From Ariolimax columbianus (lineage: Eukaryota > Mollusca > Gastropoda > Stylommatophora > Arionidae): 64,000 bases of DNA. Both the position numbers and the translations under genes were made by a program. The stretch lies in the NCBI GenBank assembly GCA_036924085.1, contig JAVGWX010000012.1:3558249-3622248 (forward strand), written 5' to 3'. The notes under the pieces were generated by a model. The model was given only the letters and a program-made list of their open reading frames with translations. It was not told the origin of the DNA and made no database searches. Positions 1 to 9,977 of the stretch are shown in pieces. The first letter of the stretch is position 1. Every line of letters starts with the position of its first letter.

Positions 1-524
1 CACAGTCGAACAACCTCCCCTACCTCCTGTATATGTTCGGACACAGTCCAGATCTAGTTCAGGAAGTTATCAAGTGTTTACAAGAGATACACATTCCAAC
101 TGTCACAAAGCATGTTGTTGTTGTTTCGAATGCCCACAGTAAATAGGTTTCCTCTTTTGTGCGCCATGACAATAGCGTTATGTGACGGATTGCAGTAGCT
201 TTCCTCGCATCTGGAGCGTGCTGTTGAAGGTGGACCTGGGTCACCCAAGCGTTTGGACCATGCTTGGCGTCATCTGCGTGTCGCTCACTACTACGGTGAT
301 CAAGTCGATCTCTCAATTTATTTCCAGGCTGAGCCTGTTTCTATGAAGGGCTACAAGAAAGTCATGGTGAAGTTCATGGTTGGTTTGTTTTGCCTGACCT
401 AGATTAACGTGTCTGATTAGTATCTTACAAGGCGTGAGTCTTCCTTCCCCACAAAACGTCAAAATCTTGCATGAATAATCCAAGTTGTGAGGGTCAATAA
501 GTAGTAGGTTAGGTTTGATTTTGA
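1..524. other. Non-coding flank with a short dispersed repeat
   Basis: No gene is recognised here. Positions 118-195 match, in reverse complement, 58121-58197 near the other end of the window. The shared core reads around TTGTTTCGAATG, AATAGGTTT, CTCTTTTGTGCGCC and GTGACGG. It is therefore a dispersed repeat of unknown class. The rest shows no family features. Confidence 0.5.
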
Positions 525-710
525 CTGTCTCCTGGTACGGTCACTGAAGCCTTACTTATATCTGCCTGTCTGCTTGTACGGTCACTAAACCATTACTTCT
601 ATATGTCTGTCTCCTGGTGCGGTCACTGAACAATTATGTCTGCTGGTACGGTCACTGAACAATTATGTCTGCTGGTACGGTCACTGAACCATTATGTCTC
701 CTGGCACGGT
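525..710. repeat. 29-bp minisatellite, left part
   Basis: The unit is about 29-30 bp and contains CTGGTACGGTCACTGAAC. The last copies are regular and the first ones degenerate. The array stops at CGGT (707-710), where a minus-strand LTR begins, and resumes at 13572 with CGGTCACTGAACC. This was the original chromosomal locus before the transposons arrived. Confidence 0.85.
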
Positions 711-1335
711 TGTAACAGACCTCACTGTTTGACCTGGCTGTTATTCTAACTTAGAACATTCTCACACTCATCCACATCATCATGACCATACTCAGTAAAT
801 GACAAATCACACAACAGGTGGCATATTTATTATCTAATACTCATATTATAAAAATGAGTAGTGACATTACAAACACAATACAATACATATCATCTTAACT
901 AAGCATTATATTATTATATATATGTTAATATTCATATTACTAAAACGGGAATTTAAAGCATGAGCTATTGATGGAATTCCCAACTAACTAAAACCCGGTT
1001 CTATTGCCTTACTCCCATCACACACACCTCGCCTTAACTGCGTCCTCAACACACCTTATCAAATACTCTCCCTCACTCAAATCCCCTCAGGCGGGTTATC
1101 TGGACATACCTCGTTCACATTGTGTCCTGCTTACAAACACGTTCAGAATATCACAATACAAAACTCACACACCTACTTGAGCGACCCTGTTCCATCACTA
1201 ACATTCGTGCAACAGTCTATCAATCGCTCCTCTACCTAAGTCGGTGAGTTAAACATACTATCTACATTGAGTCTCTCTCTCTCTCTCTCGCTCTCATCTC
1301 TCTATCCAGCCTCCCCTCCATCCAGCCTCCTGAGC
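711..1335 (-). mobile_element. Solo LTR, 3' two-thirds (outer insertion)
   Basis: Read on the minus strand this segment aligns with positions of about 340-964 of the LTRs at 7150-8113 and 11725-12684. It has the same CTAACTTAGAAC, CATGACCATACTCAGTAAATG and GGTGGCATATTTATT blocks. The terminus at 711 (TGTAACAG) is the reverse complement of the LTR 3' end. The missing 5' third lies at 13229-13571, so the LTR was split by the CR1-like LINE. By eye it is roughly 80 percent identical to the young copies, so it is an older insertion. Its total length (about 968 bp) matches one LTR, so it is a solo LTR and not a full element. Confidence 0.85.
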
Positions 1336-1595
1336 TTGTTGTTGTTGTTGCTTAGATGTTTGCCTCACTAGTTTCTACTGGCGGAGGCGCGCCATTTTCC
1401 ACCCCAGACGGTAGTCCATTGGGCGATATCAGGACGCATAAACCAGTGCTTGGATGCATGTGTGCATCTGTATGTACCTATGCTAGGTTTGTGCGCCCTC
1501 AGAAGCTAGCCCAACCAAAGTGCAATGGAAGGGCCTCACCCTGAGGGCGCGTGTGAAAGTTGTGCAAGAGTGTGACTGTAGGACAGAGTCAAATG
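1336..1595 (-). mobile_element. SINE-like dispersed repeat, copy 1
   Basis: Positions 1357-1595 match 42656-42895 closely along their whole length. Both contain CACTAGTTTCTACTGGCGGAG, ACCAGTGCTTGGATG, ACCTATGCTAGGTTTGTGCG and GACTGTAGGACAGAGTCAAATGA apart from scattered substitutions. Copy 2 ends in a T-rich tract on the plus strand, so the element reads on the minus strand with a 3' A-rich tail. In this copy the equivalent tail is a short CAA repeat (1338-1350). No box A or box B was found, so the class is unknown. It lies exactly between the split LTR and the CR1-like LINE and could alternatively be the start of that LINE. Confidence 0.55.
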
Positions 1596-1775
1596 AAACA
1601 GAGTGAGGTAAGAGGAGAGAGAGAAGAGGAAGAGTGGCCCCCAGGGTGAGTCCCTGGTGAGAGGATCTGAAAAAGAGCGAAACTACCTAAAATAGGGTGC
1701 TATAGAGGATGCAGTCAAAGGAAAGAGTTTAGGTCAGAGAAGTGGGAATTAAGTAGTGGAAAACCAAACATTAAA

Positions 1776-2772
1776 ATGATGCAGCAAAAACAAAAAGTGG
1801 AAAAACAACAAAATTGCAAACTAAAATGTTTTTATGCAAATGTGAGAAGCATTGTAAATAAAAGAGAAGAATTGGAACTGTATGTAGAAGAAGAAAAACC
1901 AGATATAATAGGGTTAACAGAATCATGGACATATGAGGACATTGCAGATGGTGAATTTGAAATAGAGGGATATACAAAGTTAAGGAAGGATAGGGTAGTT
2001 GGAGACAAGGCTAAGGGGGGGGGGGGGGGGGGGGGGGGTGGTGTTTTATTATTCTGTATAAATTCTGTTAATATAACGAGCTGAGAGGATTTATCATGTG
2101 GGGACAAAAATGAAAGTGTATGGGGTGAAATAGAAAGTGGGGGTGAAAAAAAAGTGATTGGAGTATGCTATAGATGTCCATCAAGTCAAAAGGAGGAAGA
2201 TGAGGAGCTGAGGAGCTGATTAGTAGCATAGTAAAGGCAAGTGATAGGAAATTATTATTAATGGGGGATTTCAACTTTCCAGAAATAAAATGGGATATGG
2301 CAGAAGCACTTGTAGAGTCAAAACCTTTTGTTAGGTGCATAACTGAAATTTTTTTAATTCAACCTGTAGTAACAGCCACCAGAGGCAAAAACATACTCGA
2401 CCTAGTTTTTACTACACAGGAAAATATGATTGAAAACGTTACCGTAGGAGAACTGTTTGGCTCAAGTGACCATCAAATCATCCGATGGGATCTTATTTCA
2501 GGGAAAGGAGTAAACATAAACACGCGAACATACGACTACTCTAAGACAGATGTTAAGAGGATGAAAGAGGCAGCGAACCACATAATCTGGGAAGATATTG
2601 TCAGAGGAACAGATGTTGAACAGGAGTGGGTGAGTTTTAAAGCAGTTCTCGAAACGCTAAAAAAGGAATGTGTTCCATATAGGGAAGTAAACCCCAAGCG
2701 TAAAAAGTGGATCACTAAAATTGTAGTTAAATGTAGAAGAGCTAAAAATAAAGCATGGAAAAAAATATATAG
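1776..2772 (+). pseudogene. CR1-like LINE: AP-endonuclease domain remnant
   Basis: The first reading frame from 1776 shows an APE-type endonuclease start: an asparagine in NVRSIVNK and the catalytic glutamate in GLTESW. A run of 24 Gs (2015-2038) breaks the frame. An 8-bp duplication of the GAGGAGCT type near 2208-2220 breaks it again. The frame from 2261 opens with MGDFNFPEIKWD and later has the SSDHQII block, the usual C-terminal endonuclease motifs. The enzyme would nick target DNA to prime reverse transcription. The copy is not functional. Confidence 0.8.
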
Positions 2773-2976
2773 AGGCAGATAAATCAAAAGAAACATATTT
2801 AAAATATTTGGACAAGCAGAACATATCTCAGAAAGCAAATAAAACAGTTAATAGACATCGAGAAGAAACTTGCTCAGAGGATCAAGACTGATAGTAAAAG
2901 CTTCTTCTCTTATGTTAGAAATAAACAAAGATCAAAGGACAAAGTAGGCCCTCTCATAGACAGCACAGGAAAAAAA

Positions 2977-3315
2977 ATGAGTGAAAATAGGGAGGCAGCA
3001 AATCTACTCAATCACTACTTTGGCACAGTGTACACAAAAGAGGACTGCTCCAAGATCCCAGAGCCTGTAGATATTTTTCAAAGAGACATGGATACAACGG
3101 GATTAGGATCAATCTGTATTACAGAGGAAATGGTTTTTAAAAAATTGGAGGGGTTGAAAGTGAATAAATGTCCATGTCAAGATGGTATTCATCCAAAATT
3201 GCTGTTTGAAATTAGAGACAAATTAGCAAAACCATTGGCTATATTAAGTTCTCAATCACTTGCACAAGGGATTGTTCCACGAGATTGGAAAGATGCGGGA
3301 GTGATCCCCTTATTC
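2977..3315 (+). pseudogene. CR1-like LINE: N-terminal part of reverse transcriptase
   Basis: The frame encodes the linker and the start of the RT domain (NHYFGTVYTKED, then DGIHPKLLFEIRDKLAKPLA and VPRDWKDAGVIPLF). The domain is cut at the IPLF codons by the minus-strand LINE. The 12 bases ATCCCCTTATTC occur at both 3304-3315 and 6326-6337, so they are its target-site duplication. The stretch 2783-2976 between the endonuclease and this piece is decayed in frame. Confidence 0.85.
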
Positions 3316-3335
3316 TTCTTCTTCTTCGTACGCAG

Positions 3336-5285
3336 TCAGACAGTAACCATTATTTTTTCGAAAAAAGCGGCGGTCATCCTGAGGCTGTCGCCACTGCCAT
3401 AGAGCTTTTCTTGCAGTTCCACTGGTGATGGCCACATCTGCTCTCTCTGATCCTCGTATGTCGGGCAGTTCTGCAGCAGATGTTCAGCGGTCATTTTACC
3501 AGTACCGCACAGGCATTCGTCGGTACCACCTATCTTCAATTTGTTAAATAGGTGGTACCTCAGTCTATTTTGGCCAGTGCGAAGTCTGAAGACAACGACC
3601 TGCTCTCTTCGGTTCAACTGGTAATAGGCATCGTTTTTGGTGTAACCAGTATGTTCGGTTTCCCATTTGGTCATGTATCTGGCTTTGATAAGCCGTTTTG
3701 ACTCTTCGTACGTCATACTGGTATCTGTTTGTGGTAGTCTTGCACCTTCTTTTGCCAGTCTGTCTGCCTCCTCGTTGCCTTGTATGTTGGAGTGTGATGG
3801 AACCCACTGTACCACTACCCTTTTTGGTGCGGACTGCTGGCACAGTTTGCAGAGTGCTGCTCTTAAGTCATTAAGCTCAGTGTTTTTCTGGCTTTTTAGC
3901 GCTGTGACTACGGCGAGAGCATCTGTAAGCAGGACTATATGGCTTTCATTTTCATTGTGTGTCACCATTTCTTCCACTGCCGCCCTCAGTGCCTCTGCCT
4001 CCGCTCTGAAATTGCTTGTATACTTACCAGTAGCGAATGACAGTGTTATTTTTCTGCCATTTGGTAGGTTCAGGAATGCTCCTGCCCCTCCGTTCTGTGT
4101 AGTGTTTGTTACAGAACCGTCGGTATATGCATGGGTCCAGTCCATGCTTGGGTAGCTTTTCGATATGAAGCTTAGGGTAGTGCCTCTCCTTTCTTTTTCA
4201 GTCTGGCAGTTTTTGTTTGCAATACCTGGTATATTTTCTACCACCTCTGGAAATATATCCTGCCTCCAGGTAGGTTTTCGTACAGTAGTGATGGGTTTTG
4301 GTGTTGTTAGTGCGTTTATGGGATCTTCGTGCATCTTTGCTGTGGCTATTTCTGCAAAGTTTCTCCGCTTTAGTTTCCCATTTCCCAAATTGTTTAGTCT
4401 CTGGTTCATTGGATGGTCGGTCAGTCTTCGGAGTTTCTCTGACTGCAGCTGGGCTCTGCAGTCTCTTCTATCGGTCATGTATTGCAGTTTTGTAATCTTT
4501 TCAAGTTCTACAATTGGCGTTGACTTCATGCCTCCTGTTATAATTCTCATGGCTTGGTTTTGAAGTTTGCTAACTTTGTCGAAGTTCGCCTTCGCTGCTG
4601 TTGTCCATGCCGCAATGCCATACTCGAGAAATGGTCTCTCTCTTCCAGTGTACAGTTTCTTTAGTATGCCTTCGTCTGCTCCCCAGCTTGTGCCAGCAAG
4701 TTTCCTCATAATTGCCATTCTTTCTCTGGCTCTCATTCGGTTTCTCTCAATCTGACTTTTCCATGTCATGCGCCGATCAAATGTGACTCCCAGATAGGTT
4801 GGGTTGTCGTTTGGCTGCAGGAATTTGCCATTTAGACTTAATTTGGTATTTTGGGGTTTTAATGAAAGCGAGAATATTGTGCATGTGGTTTTCTCCTCGT
4901 TTATTTTGACCAGCCATGAGTTCGCCCACTCTTCCAGCGATGTTAGGGCCGTCTGCATCCGATTTCTTGCTATGGTGAGATTCTTTTCAGAGGTCCACAT
5001 AGCCAGATCGTCTGCAAACATTGAGCTATGGACTCTTCTTGGTATATTCTTTGTAATATCGTTTATATATACCAGGAAGAGTGTGGGTGACAGTACTCCC
5101 CCTTGGGGTACTCCCTGCTCGAGTGTCACCTTTTTGCTCATCTGCCCTTGTACTTGGACTCTGGCCGTTCTTTGTTTGAGGTAGTGGTTGATCCACTTGT
5201 ACATTTTCCCACAAACATCACTTCTTCTTAGCTTGACTCTAAGTCCGTCTTTCCAGACTTTGTCAAATGCCTTTTCCAGATCCAC
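3336..5285 (-). pseudogene. RNase H LINE: RT palm/thumb and RNase H
   Basis: This is an open frame of 649 codons. The start (DLEKAFDKVWKDG) is RT motif A, followed by GVPQGGVLSPTLF (motif B), FADDLA (catalytic motif C) and YLGVTFD. The RNase H domain follows with all expected acidic positions: YTDGSV, FRAEAEAL, LLTDALAV and HSNIQGNEEADRLA. A C-terminal zinc-binding stretch (ECLCGTGKMTAEHLLQNCP) comes last. The frame is intact for nearly 2 kb, so the insertion is fairly recent. It is disconnected from the upstream part by one single-base frameshift near 5299. The first Met is internal to motif A and is not a true start. Confidence 0.85.
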
Positions 5286-6325
5286 CCAAACAGCACTGTG
5301 TGTTTCTGTGCCTATCTTCTATCTCCTGGGCTATGAGGATGACCTGGTCCTCAGTGGATCTGTGCTGTCTAACGCTGGCTTGCTGTGGAATTAGTTTTCG
5401 TTTTTCTTCCAGATGCCACATCAGTCTGGTGTTTATCATCCGTTCCATCAGCTTGCCGACACAGCTCAGTAGGCTGATGGGCCTGTATCCATTTGGATCT
5501 GTTTTGTCCTTTCCTGTTTTTGGTACTGGTACCAGTATTGCGTCTTTCCATGCCTGGGGTACAATTCCCCTTTTCCAGCTTTGCTTCAGGACCGATAGCA
5601 GTTTCCTCTTCGCTGTTTGGCCCAGCCCCATCAGCATTTCGTTTGTTATCCCGTCTTTTCCGGGAGATTTCCTTTTCTTTAATGTTCTCATAGCCTCTTC
5701 CATTTCGCTCATTGTTAATTTGGTCATCATGTGCTCTTCAGGTGCCGTATTGATGTTGTCGTGCCCCTTTAGCTCTTCACTAATGTATGTATGCTTGTCT
5801 GCAGGGACCTCGATGTGGTTTGCTCTGGCATAGTGATCGACAAAAGCGTTTGCGGCTTTCTTACCTGTGATCAAGTTCTCGCCCTGCTTGATAGTAATTT
5901 GTTTATTTGACGGGGTTTCGTCGTTCACGGCTCTGACTAGCTTCTATAGCTTGTTCCCGTCTTTGTCCAGGTTTATGCTTTCCGTTTTATTTTTCCAGCT
6001 TTCTCTTGCTGTTTGCTTAAGAGTGTGTTTGTATTTCGCCGTGGCGGCTTTGAGGGCGATGTTTGCCTCCATGGATTTTTCTCGCTCTGCCATGTTCCTA
6101 GCAATTGTTACTGCATCTTCCACTTTCTGCAACTCATCATTCCAGTAGGGCTTATAGTTTTTCCTAGCTCCTCTTGGGATGGTTTCAGTGGCGGCTTGCA
6201 TTATTGCCTTGCTTAGGCTTTCCACCATGGGCTTCATTTTGGTGTTTCGTGTGTTGATGGTTTCACACAGCCCATCTGTCAGGATTGCAAATCTGTCCCA
6301 GTCGGCTCGTTTGTAATTCCAACGT
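5263..6325 (-). pseudogene. RNase H LINE: linker and N-terminal RT
   Basis: Two open stretches (5944-6325 and 5263-5943) lie in the same frame, separated by a single TAG (5944-5946). The first has the post-endonuclease helix region (RADWDRF to KTESINLD). The second has the RT start (KKRKSPGKDGITNEML, WKDAILVPVPKTGK, YRPISLLSCVGKLMERMI, QASVRQHRSTEDQV). So only one stop and one frameshift separate this copy from an open frame over its retained length. The upstream Met near 6348 lies in the host LINE and is spurious. Confidence 0.8.
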
Positions 6326-6337
6326 ATCCCCTTATTC

Positions 6338-6874
6338 AAAAAGGGCAAAAAGGCAGATCCAGCAAACTATAGACCTGTGAGCTTAACGAGCATAGTCTGT
6401 AAATTGTTAGAGTCAATAATCAAAGAAAACTTTGTAATGCATTTAGACAAATTTAATCTAATTAGAAATAGTCAGCATGGGTTTACCAGAGGGACATCAT
6501 GCTTAACAAATCTATTAGAATTCATGGAGGAGGTTACCACAATGTTAGATAAAGGGGAGCCAGTGGATGTTATTTATCTGGATTTTGCAAAGGCCTTTGA
6601 TAGAGTACCTCAAAGATTATTTCGAAAATTAAAATCACATGGAATAGGTGGGGAAGTTGCCAAATGGATTGAAAATTGGTTAACGGGAAGAAGGCAAAGG
6701 GTGGGTATAAATAAGGAGTACTCTGAGTGGTGTGAAGTGAAAAGTGGTGTGCCACAGGGCTCGGTTTTGGGACCAATTTTATTCTTGATATATATAAATG
6801 ATTTGGACATTGGTATGGGATCCATTATTGCAAAATTTGCTGATGACAGGAAACTATGCAGTAGTGTCATCTAA
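6338..6874 (+). pseudogene. CR1-like LINE: reverse transcriptase core
   Basis: The frame resumes after the nested LINE with the conserved YRPVSLTS block, then FTRGTSCLTNLLEF, motif A (IYLDFAKAFDRVP), WLTGRRQRV, motif B (SGVPQGSVLGPILFLIYIND) and motif C (FADD, near 6838-6849). A frameshift follows motif C, where the text should continue into the thumb. This is the best-preserved part of the element and supports the CR1-group call. Confidence 0.85.
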
Positions 6875-6900
6875 AACAGAAGTCGGATTTAGATAAAATT

Positions 6901-7149
6901 CGAGAATGGTCTGTAATCTGGCAAATGGAGTTTAATGTAGATAAATGTACAGTCATCCACATGGGTAGATCCAATATGGAACATAATTACAGAATGGGAG
7001 AGAACAATATTAGAAAGATAGATAAAGAAAGGGACTCAGGGGTTAAAATAGATCATACATGTAAGGTGATGGAGCAAGTTCAGGTAGCAGTAAAAAAGGC
7101 AAATGCAATGTTAGGGATGATAAAAAGAAATATTAAACATAGGAGCAAG
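6901..7149 (+). pseudogene. CR1-like LINE: RT thumb, first part
   Basis: The frame encodes WQMEFNVDKCTVIHMG, then a region around ANAMLGMIKRNI. It is cut at 7149 by the LTR element. The reading frame joins that at 12689 once the element and one copy of the CAAG duplication are removed. Confidence 0.85.
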
Positions 7150-8113
7150 TGTAACAGTTTCCGCCGGAGCAAGGGGAGTTTAGGATGCCTGAACATGTTA
7201 AAGCTTAAAGCTACATGAATGCACGTCAAGGTCACTCACTGTCTCAGCAAAGGAGAACAGAGTTGGGTTAAGGAATGTGGACAGGTAGAAACTGACCACT
7301 GGCCTTCCGATTTTGGTAGGGGGAGATTGATTGACAGACGAAATTGGCAACGGGGCTTGCTGCGAGAGAATGAGTGACAGGTGTGCAAAGTGTTTCGTTC
7401 CAATTGGAATTGAAGATGACCATACCTGAGATCGATTGGTCAAGCTCTGGTCTTGCTTGAGGATATATAACTCGAGACAAAGTTTAGCTCGAGAGGCTGG
7501 ATGAGAGGCTGGATGAGAGGCTGGAGAGAGAGACAGGCTGGAGAGAGAGAGTGGCTGTATGGGAGAGAGAGAGACTGAATGTGGATAGTATGTTTAACTC
7601 ACCGACTTAGATAGAGGAGCGATTGATTGACGGTTGGACGAATGTTTAGTGATAGAACAGGATCGCTCAAATAGGTGTGTGAGTTTTGCATTAATAGATA
7701 ATCTGAACATGTGTTTGTAAGCAAGGACACATTGTGAACGAGTTATGTCGAGATCGCCCGCCTGAGGGGATTTCAGTGAGGAAGAGCATTTGATAAGGTG
7801 TGTTGAAGACGCAGTTAAGGCGATGTGTGTGTGATGTAATTGCGAGGCAATAGAACTGGGTTTTTAGTTAGTTGGGAATTCCATCAATAGCTAATGCTTA
7901 CAATTCCCGTTTTAGTATAATGTTTAGTTAAGATATGTATTATATTGTGTTTGTAATTTCTCTACTCATTGTATGATATGAGTATGATATAATAAATATG
8001 CCACCTGCTGTTTGATATGTCATTTACTGAGTATGGTCATGATGATGTGGATGAGTGTGAAAATGTTCTAAGTTAGATCACGGCCAGGGCAAAGAAATAG
8101 AGGATCTGCTACA
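7150..8113 (+). repeat. 5' LTR
   Basis: The 964-bp LTR starts TGTAACAG and ends TGCTACA. A TATA-like box (TATATAA, 7464-7470) lies about a third of the way in and AATAAA is at 7991-7996. These are the expected promoter and polyadenylation signals of an active LTR. It has a 4-bp insertion relative to the 3' LTR (near 7590). Confidence 0.92.
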
Positions 8114-8127
8114 CGTTATTATTATTT

Positions 8128-8145
8128 TGGTGCCGTGACCAGGAT
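8128..8145 (+). promoter_or_regulatory. Putative primer binding site
   Basis: TGGTGCCGTGACC starts 14 nt beyond the 5' LTR. It begins with TGG, which would pair with the CCA end of a tRNA. The priming tRNA is not assigned, because no tRNA set can be searched here. Confidence 0.5.
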
Positions 8146-8393
8146 AGTCGTGGTAGATTTATAAATATAGTGCGTGTGTAGCTATAGATCTTGATTTGCA
8201 CGTTTAACACAAGTGTCGCAGTTATATATAACTTGTGTGTGTAGTTAGGAATAGAGGAGTAGCTAGTGGTTAGAGTGTTAGTACCATAGACAGCTTTTCC
8301 AATCATCTGACTGGTAAGTGTGACATTTTTCTTCCACCCATTGTTGTATTATTGACAAGACTTTGTGCGTACTTGACAGTCTTATAAATTTTT

Positions 8394-9977
8394 TTGGTGG
8401 GCCAGACGGGTTTATTCAATATGTCGAGGTTGGACAATGTTAAACAATGTTATCATTGTCTAGCTTTTGGACATTTGTCTATCGGATGCCCTAATATTCT
8501 TCGGAATATTAACAGTTCCTGGAGAAGAGGACTGTTTGTCAAAAACAAGCCTTTCATGGCACGAGCTACAGTCAGCGATAAGTGGGAGGACAAAAGTCAA
8601 CTACAAAACCAGCTAAGAGAACTAACAAGCAGAGTTATTCGGCTGGAAAGACAGGAAAACGACCTCCAATGGAAGCTGCGACAGCTGTTGCAACAGTTTG
8701 AAAACAGAGCGCCCAAACCAGCTAGGAAGGAGAGACGAAATCAAGAAATCACAGAAGTAAACACGGTCCAGTATTGTGGAAGGGGACAGAGTGGTAGGAA
8801 AGTGAGTAGGAAGCCCGTACTACTTCCACATTCCGATCCGTGGAGGGACAGAGGTGGAAATCTCAGGACGGACGTGTGTGGACGACTGGAAAGAGGTTGC
8901 GAAAAGGGTTGGAGTTTGACCCAGGTGCAGAGGCCAAGTCAAGTGAGAGGAGGAGGAATGGTTGGGCAGAAGTTTGAATCGGGCAGATTCTTAGCCCACA
9001 AGAGGCTTTTTGCACGGTTACAGATGGAGAGGCAGGACAGGAGCTATCAAAGAGACTTTGAGCACGAGGCGGATGGACAGAAAGAAAGAGATACAGGTTT
9101 TGTGTATCCAGAAAAGTTAGGTACGGAGGGCAGGTTACGCAATGCAAACGAGACAAACGTTCGCTCAGAGGTCCAGATAAAATGTTACCGCATCGGACAG
9201 TGTAGGCCGAGAATTCAGGAAGAGGGTATTACGTCGATTAACATGGTCGGGCGTGCTGAAAGGAGCCAAGTTTACCAGGAACTTGTGGTCAAGCCTGGTA
9301 GAACATTAGTTAAAGTCGACGAAGAATCGAACAAGGAAATAGTCGGAGATTCGCCAGATAAAGAGGAAAGGAGAGGAGGAGGAATGGTGGCAGGACCAGC
9401 TATGGTTTCGTGCCCACCCAAGCCAGGTTCTAGCCATGCGGGAGAAGTGGTTGAACAGACCGAAAGAAGGGACAACCCTTCGGCCACCGAGGAAGGAAGT
9501 GGAAATGACGCACAGTTGGAATGCGAAACGGACGCACCAACAGCAGCCAACAAAGGAGGAACAGAGTTTCTAAGGAAAACGAAGAAAAGGGAAAGACAGG
9601 TTAACCACAGCCAGGACAGCGAACCAGTCATCGAAGCAAAGATGAAAAGATCTCAGTTCGAGATAAGCCAACAGTCAAACGAACAGTGTGAAAAGTCTTT
9701 CCCACAAATAGTGAATACAGATGGACGGAAGGCTGAAGTAGCGGACGATGTAAGTGTACGTAACACTACCAGAGAACCGGTGGGTACGAACCAAACAGCC
9801 GTGAAACAAACAGACCAGACGATGGGCGTTTTACAGGAGGAAATCGCGCAGCAATCAGAGACAGCTGATGGGGCAACGCATAGTCTGGTTAAAATAAGCA
9901 GTAGTGATAAGGAACGGTTGATGCAATGTTTACTGACGCTAGCCAAAAACATGGAAATCAGAAATGGAATTAGGTAA
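8394..9977 (+). CDS. Zinc-knuckle/coiled-coil protein of the LTR element (Gag-like, unnamed)
   Basis: This is a single open frame of 527 codons, the only substantial one between the LTRs. Residues about 19-32 are a CX2CX4HX4C zinc knuckle, as in retroelement nucleocapsids. Residues about 64-100 form a heptad-like, Leu-rich segment (LQNQLRELTSRVIRLERQ) predicted to be a coiled coil. The rest is basic, Gln/Arg/Glu-rich and probably disordered, with no protease or polymerase motif. The knuckle lies at the N-terminus, opposite to its usual place at the end of Gag. The protein may therefore be a truncated nucleocapsid fused to new sequence, or the true start may be upstream. A role in packaging element RNA is inference. 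That it is open while the LTRs are nearly identical fits recent mobility. Confidence 0.65.
   Translation: MVGQTGLFNMSRLDNVKQCYHCLAFGHLSIGCPNILRNINSSWRRGLFVKNKPFMARATVSDKWEDKSQLQNQLRELTSRVIRLERQENDLQWKLRQLLQQFENRAPKPARKERRNQEITEVNTVQYCGRGQSGRKVSRKPVLLPHSDPWRDRGGNLRTDVCGRLERGCEKGWSLTQVQRPSQVRGGGMVGQKFESGRFLAHKRLFARLQMERQDRSYQRDFEHEADGQKERDTGFVYPEKLGTEGRLRNANETNVRSEVQIKCYRIGQCRPRIQEEGITSINMVGRAERSQVYQELVVKPGRTLVKVDEESNKEIVGDSPDKEERRGGGMVAGPAMVSCPPKPGSSHAGEVVEQTERRDNPSATEEGSGNDAQLECETDAPTAANKGGTEFLRKTKKRERQVNHSQDSEPVIEAKMKRSQFEISQQSNEQCEKSFPQIVNTDGRKAEVADDVSVRNTTREPVGTNQTAVKQTDQTMGVLQEEIAQQSETADGATHSLVKISSSDKERLMQCLLTLAKNMEIRNGIR

Larger units (their letters stand above)
3316..6325 (-). mobile_element. 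RNase H-encoding LINE (I/Nimb-like), 5'-truncated
   Basis: This is a 3.0-kb insertion flanked by a perfect 12-bp duplication (3304-3315 and 6326-6337). On the minus strand it starts inside the linker after the endonuclease (RADWDRF), so the 5' part is missing. It continues through RT and a C-terminal RNase H domain to a CCHC-like tail. The 3' end is unusual. The stop codon (3336-3338) is followed by about 8 nt and then GAA repeats that abut the target duplication. A combined RT plus RNase H architecture is known from the I, R1, LOA and related groups. Placement in the I/Nimb set is by general resemblance only. Confidence 0.85.
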
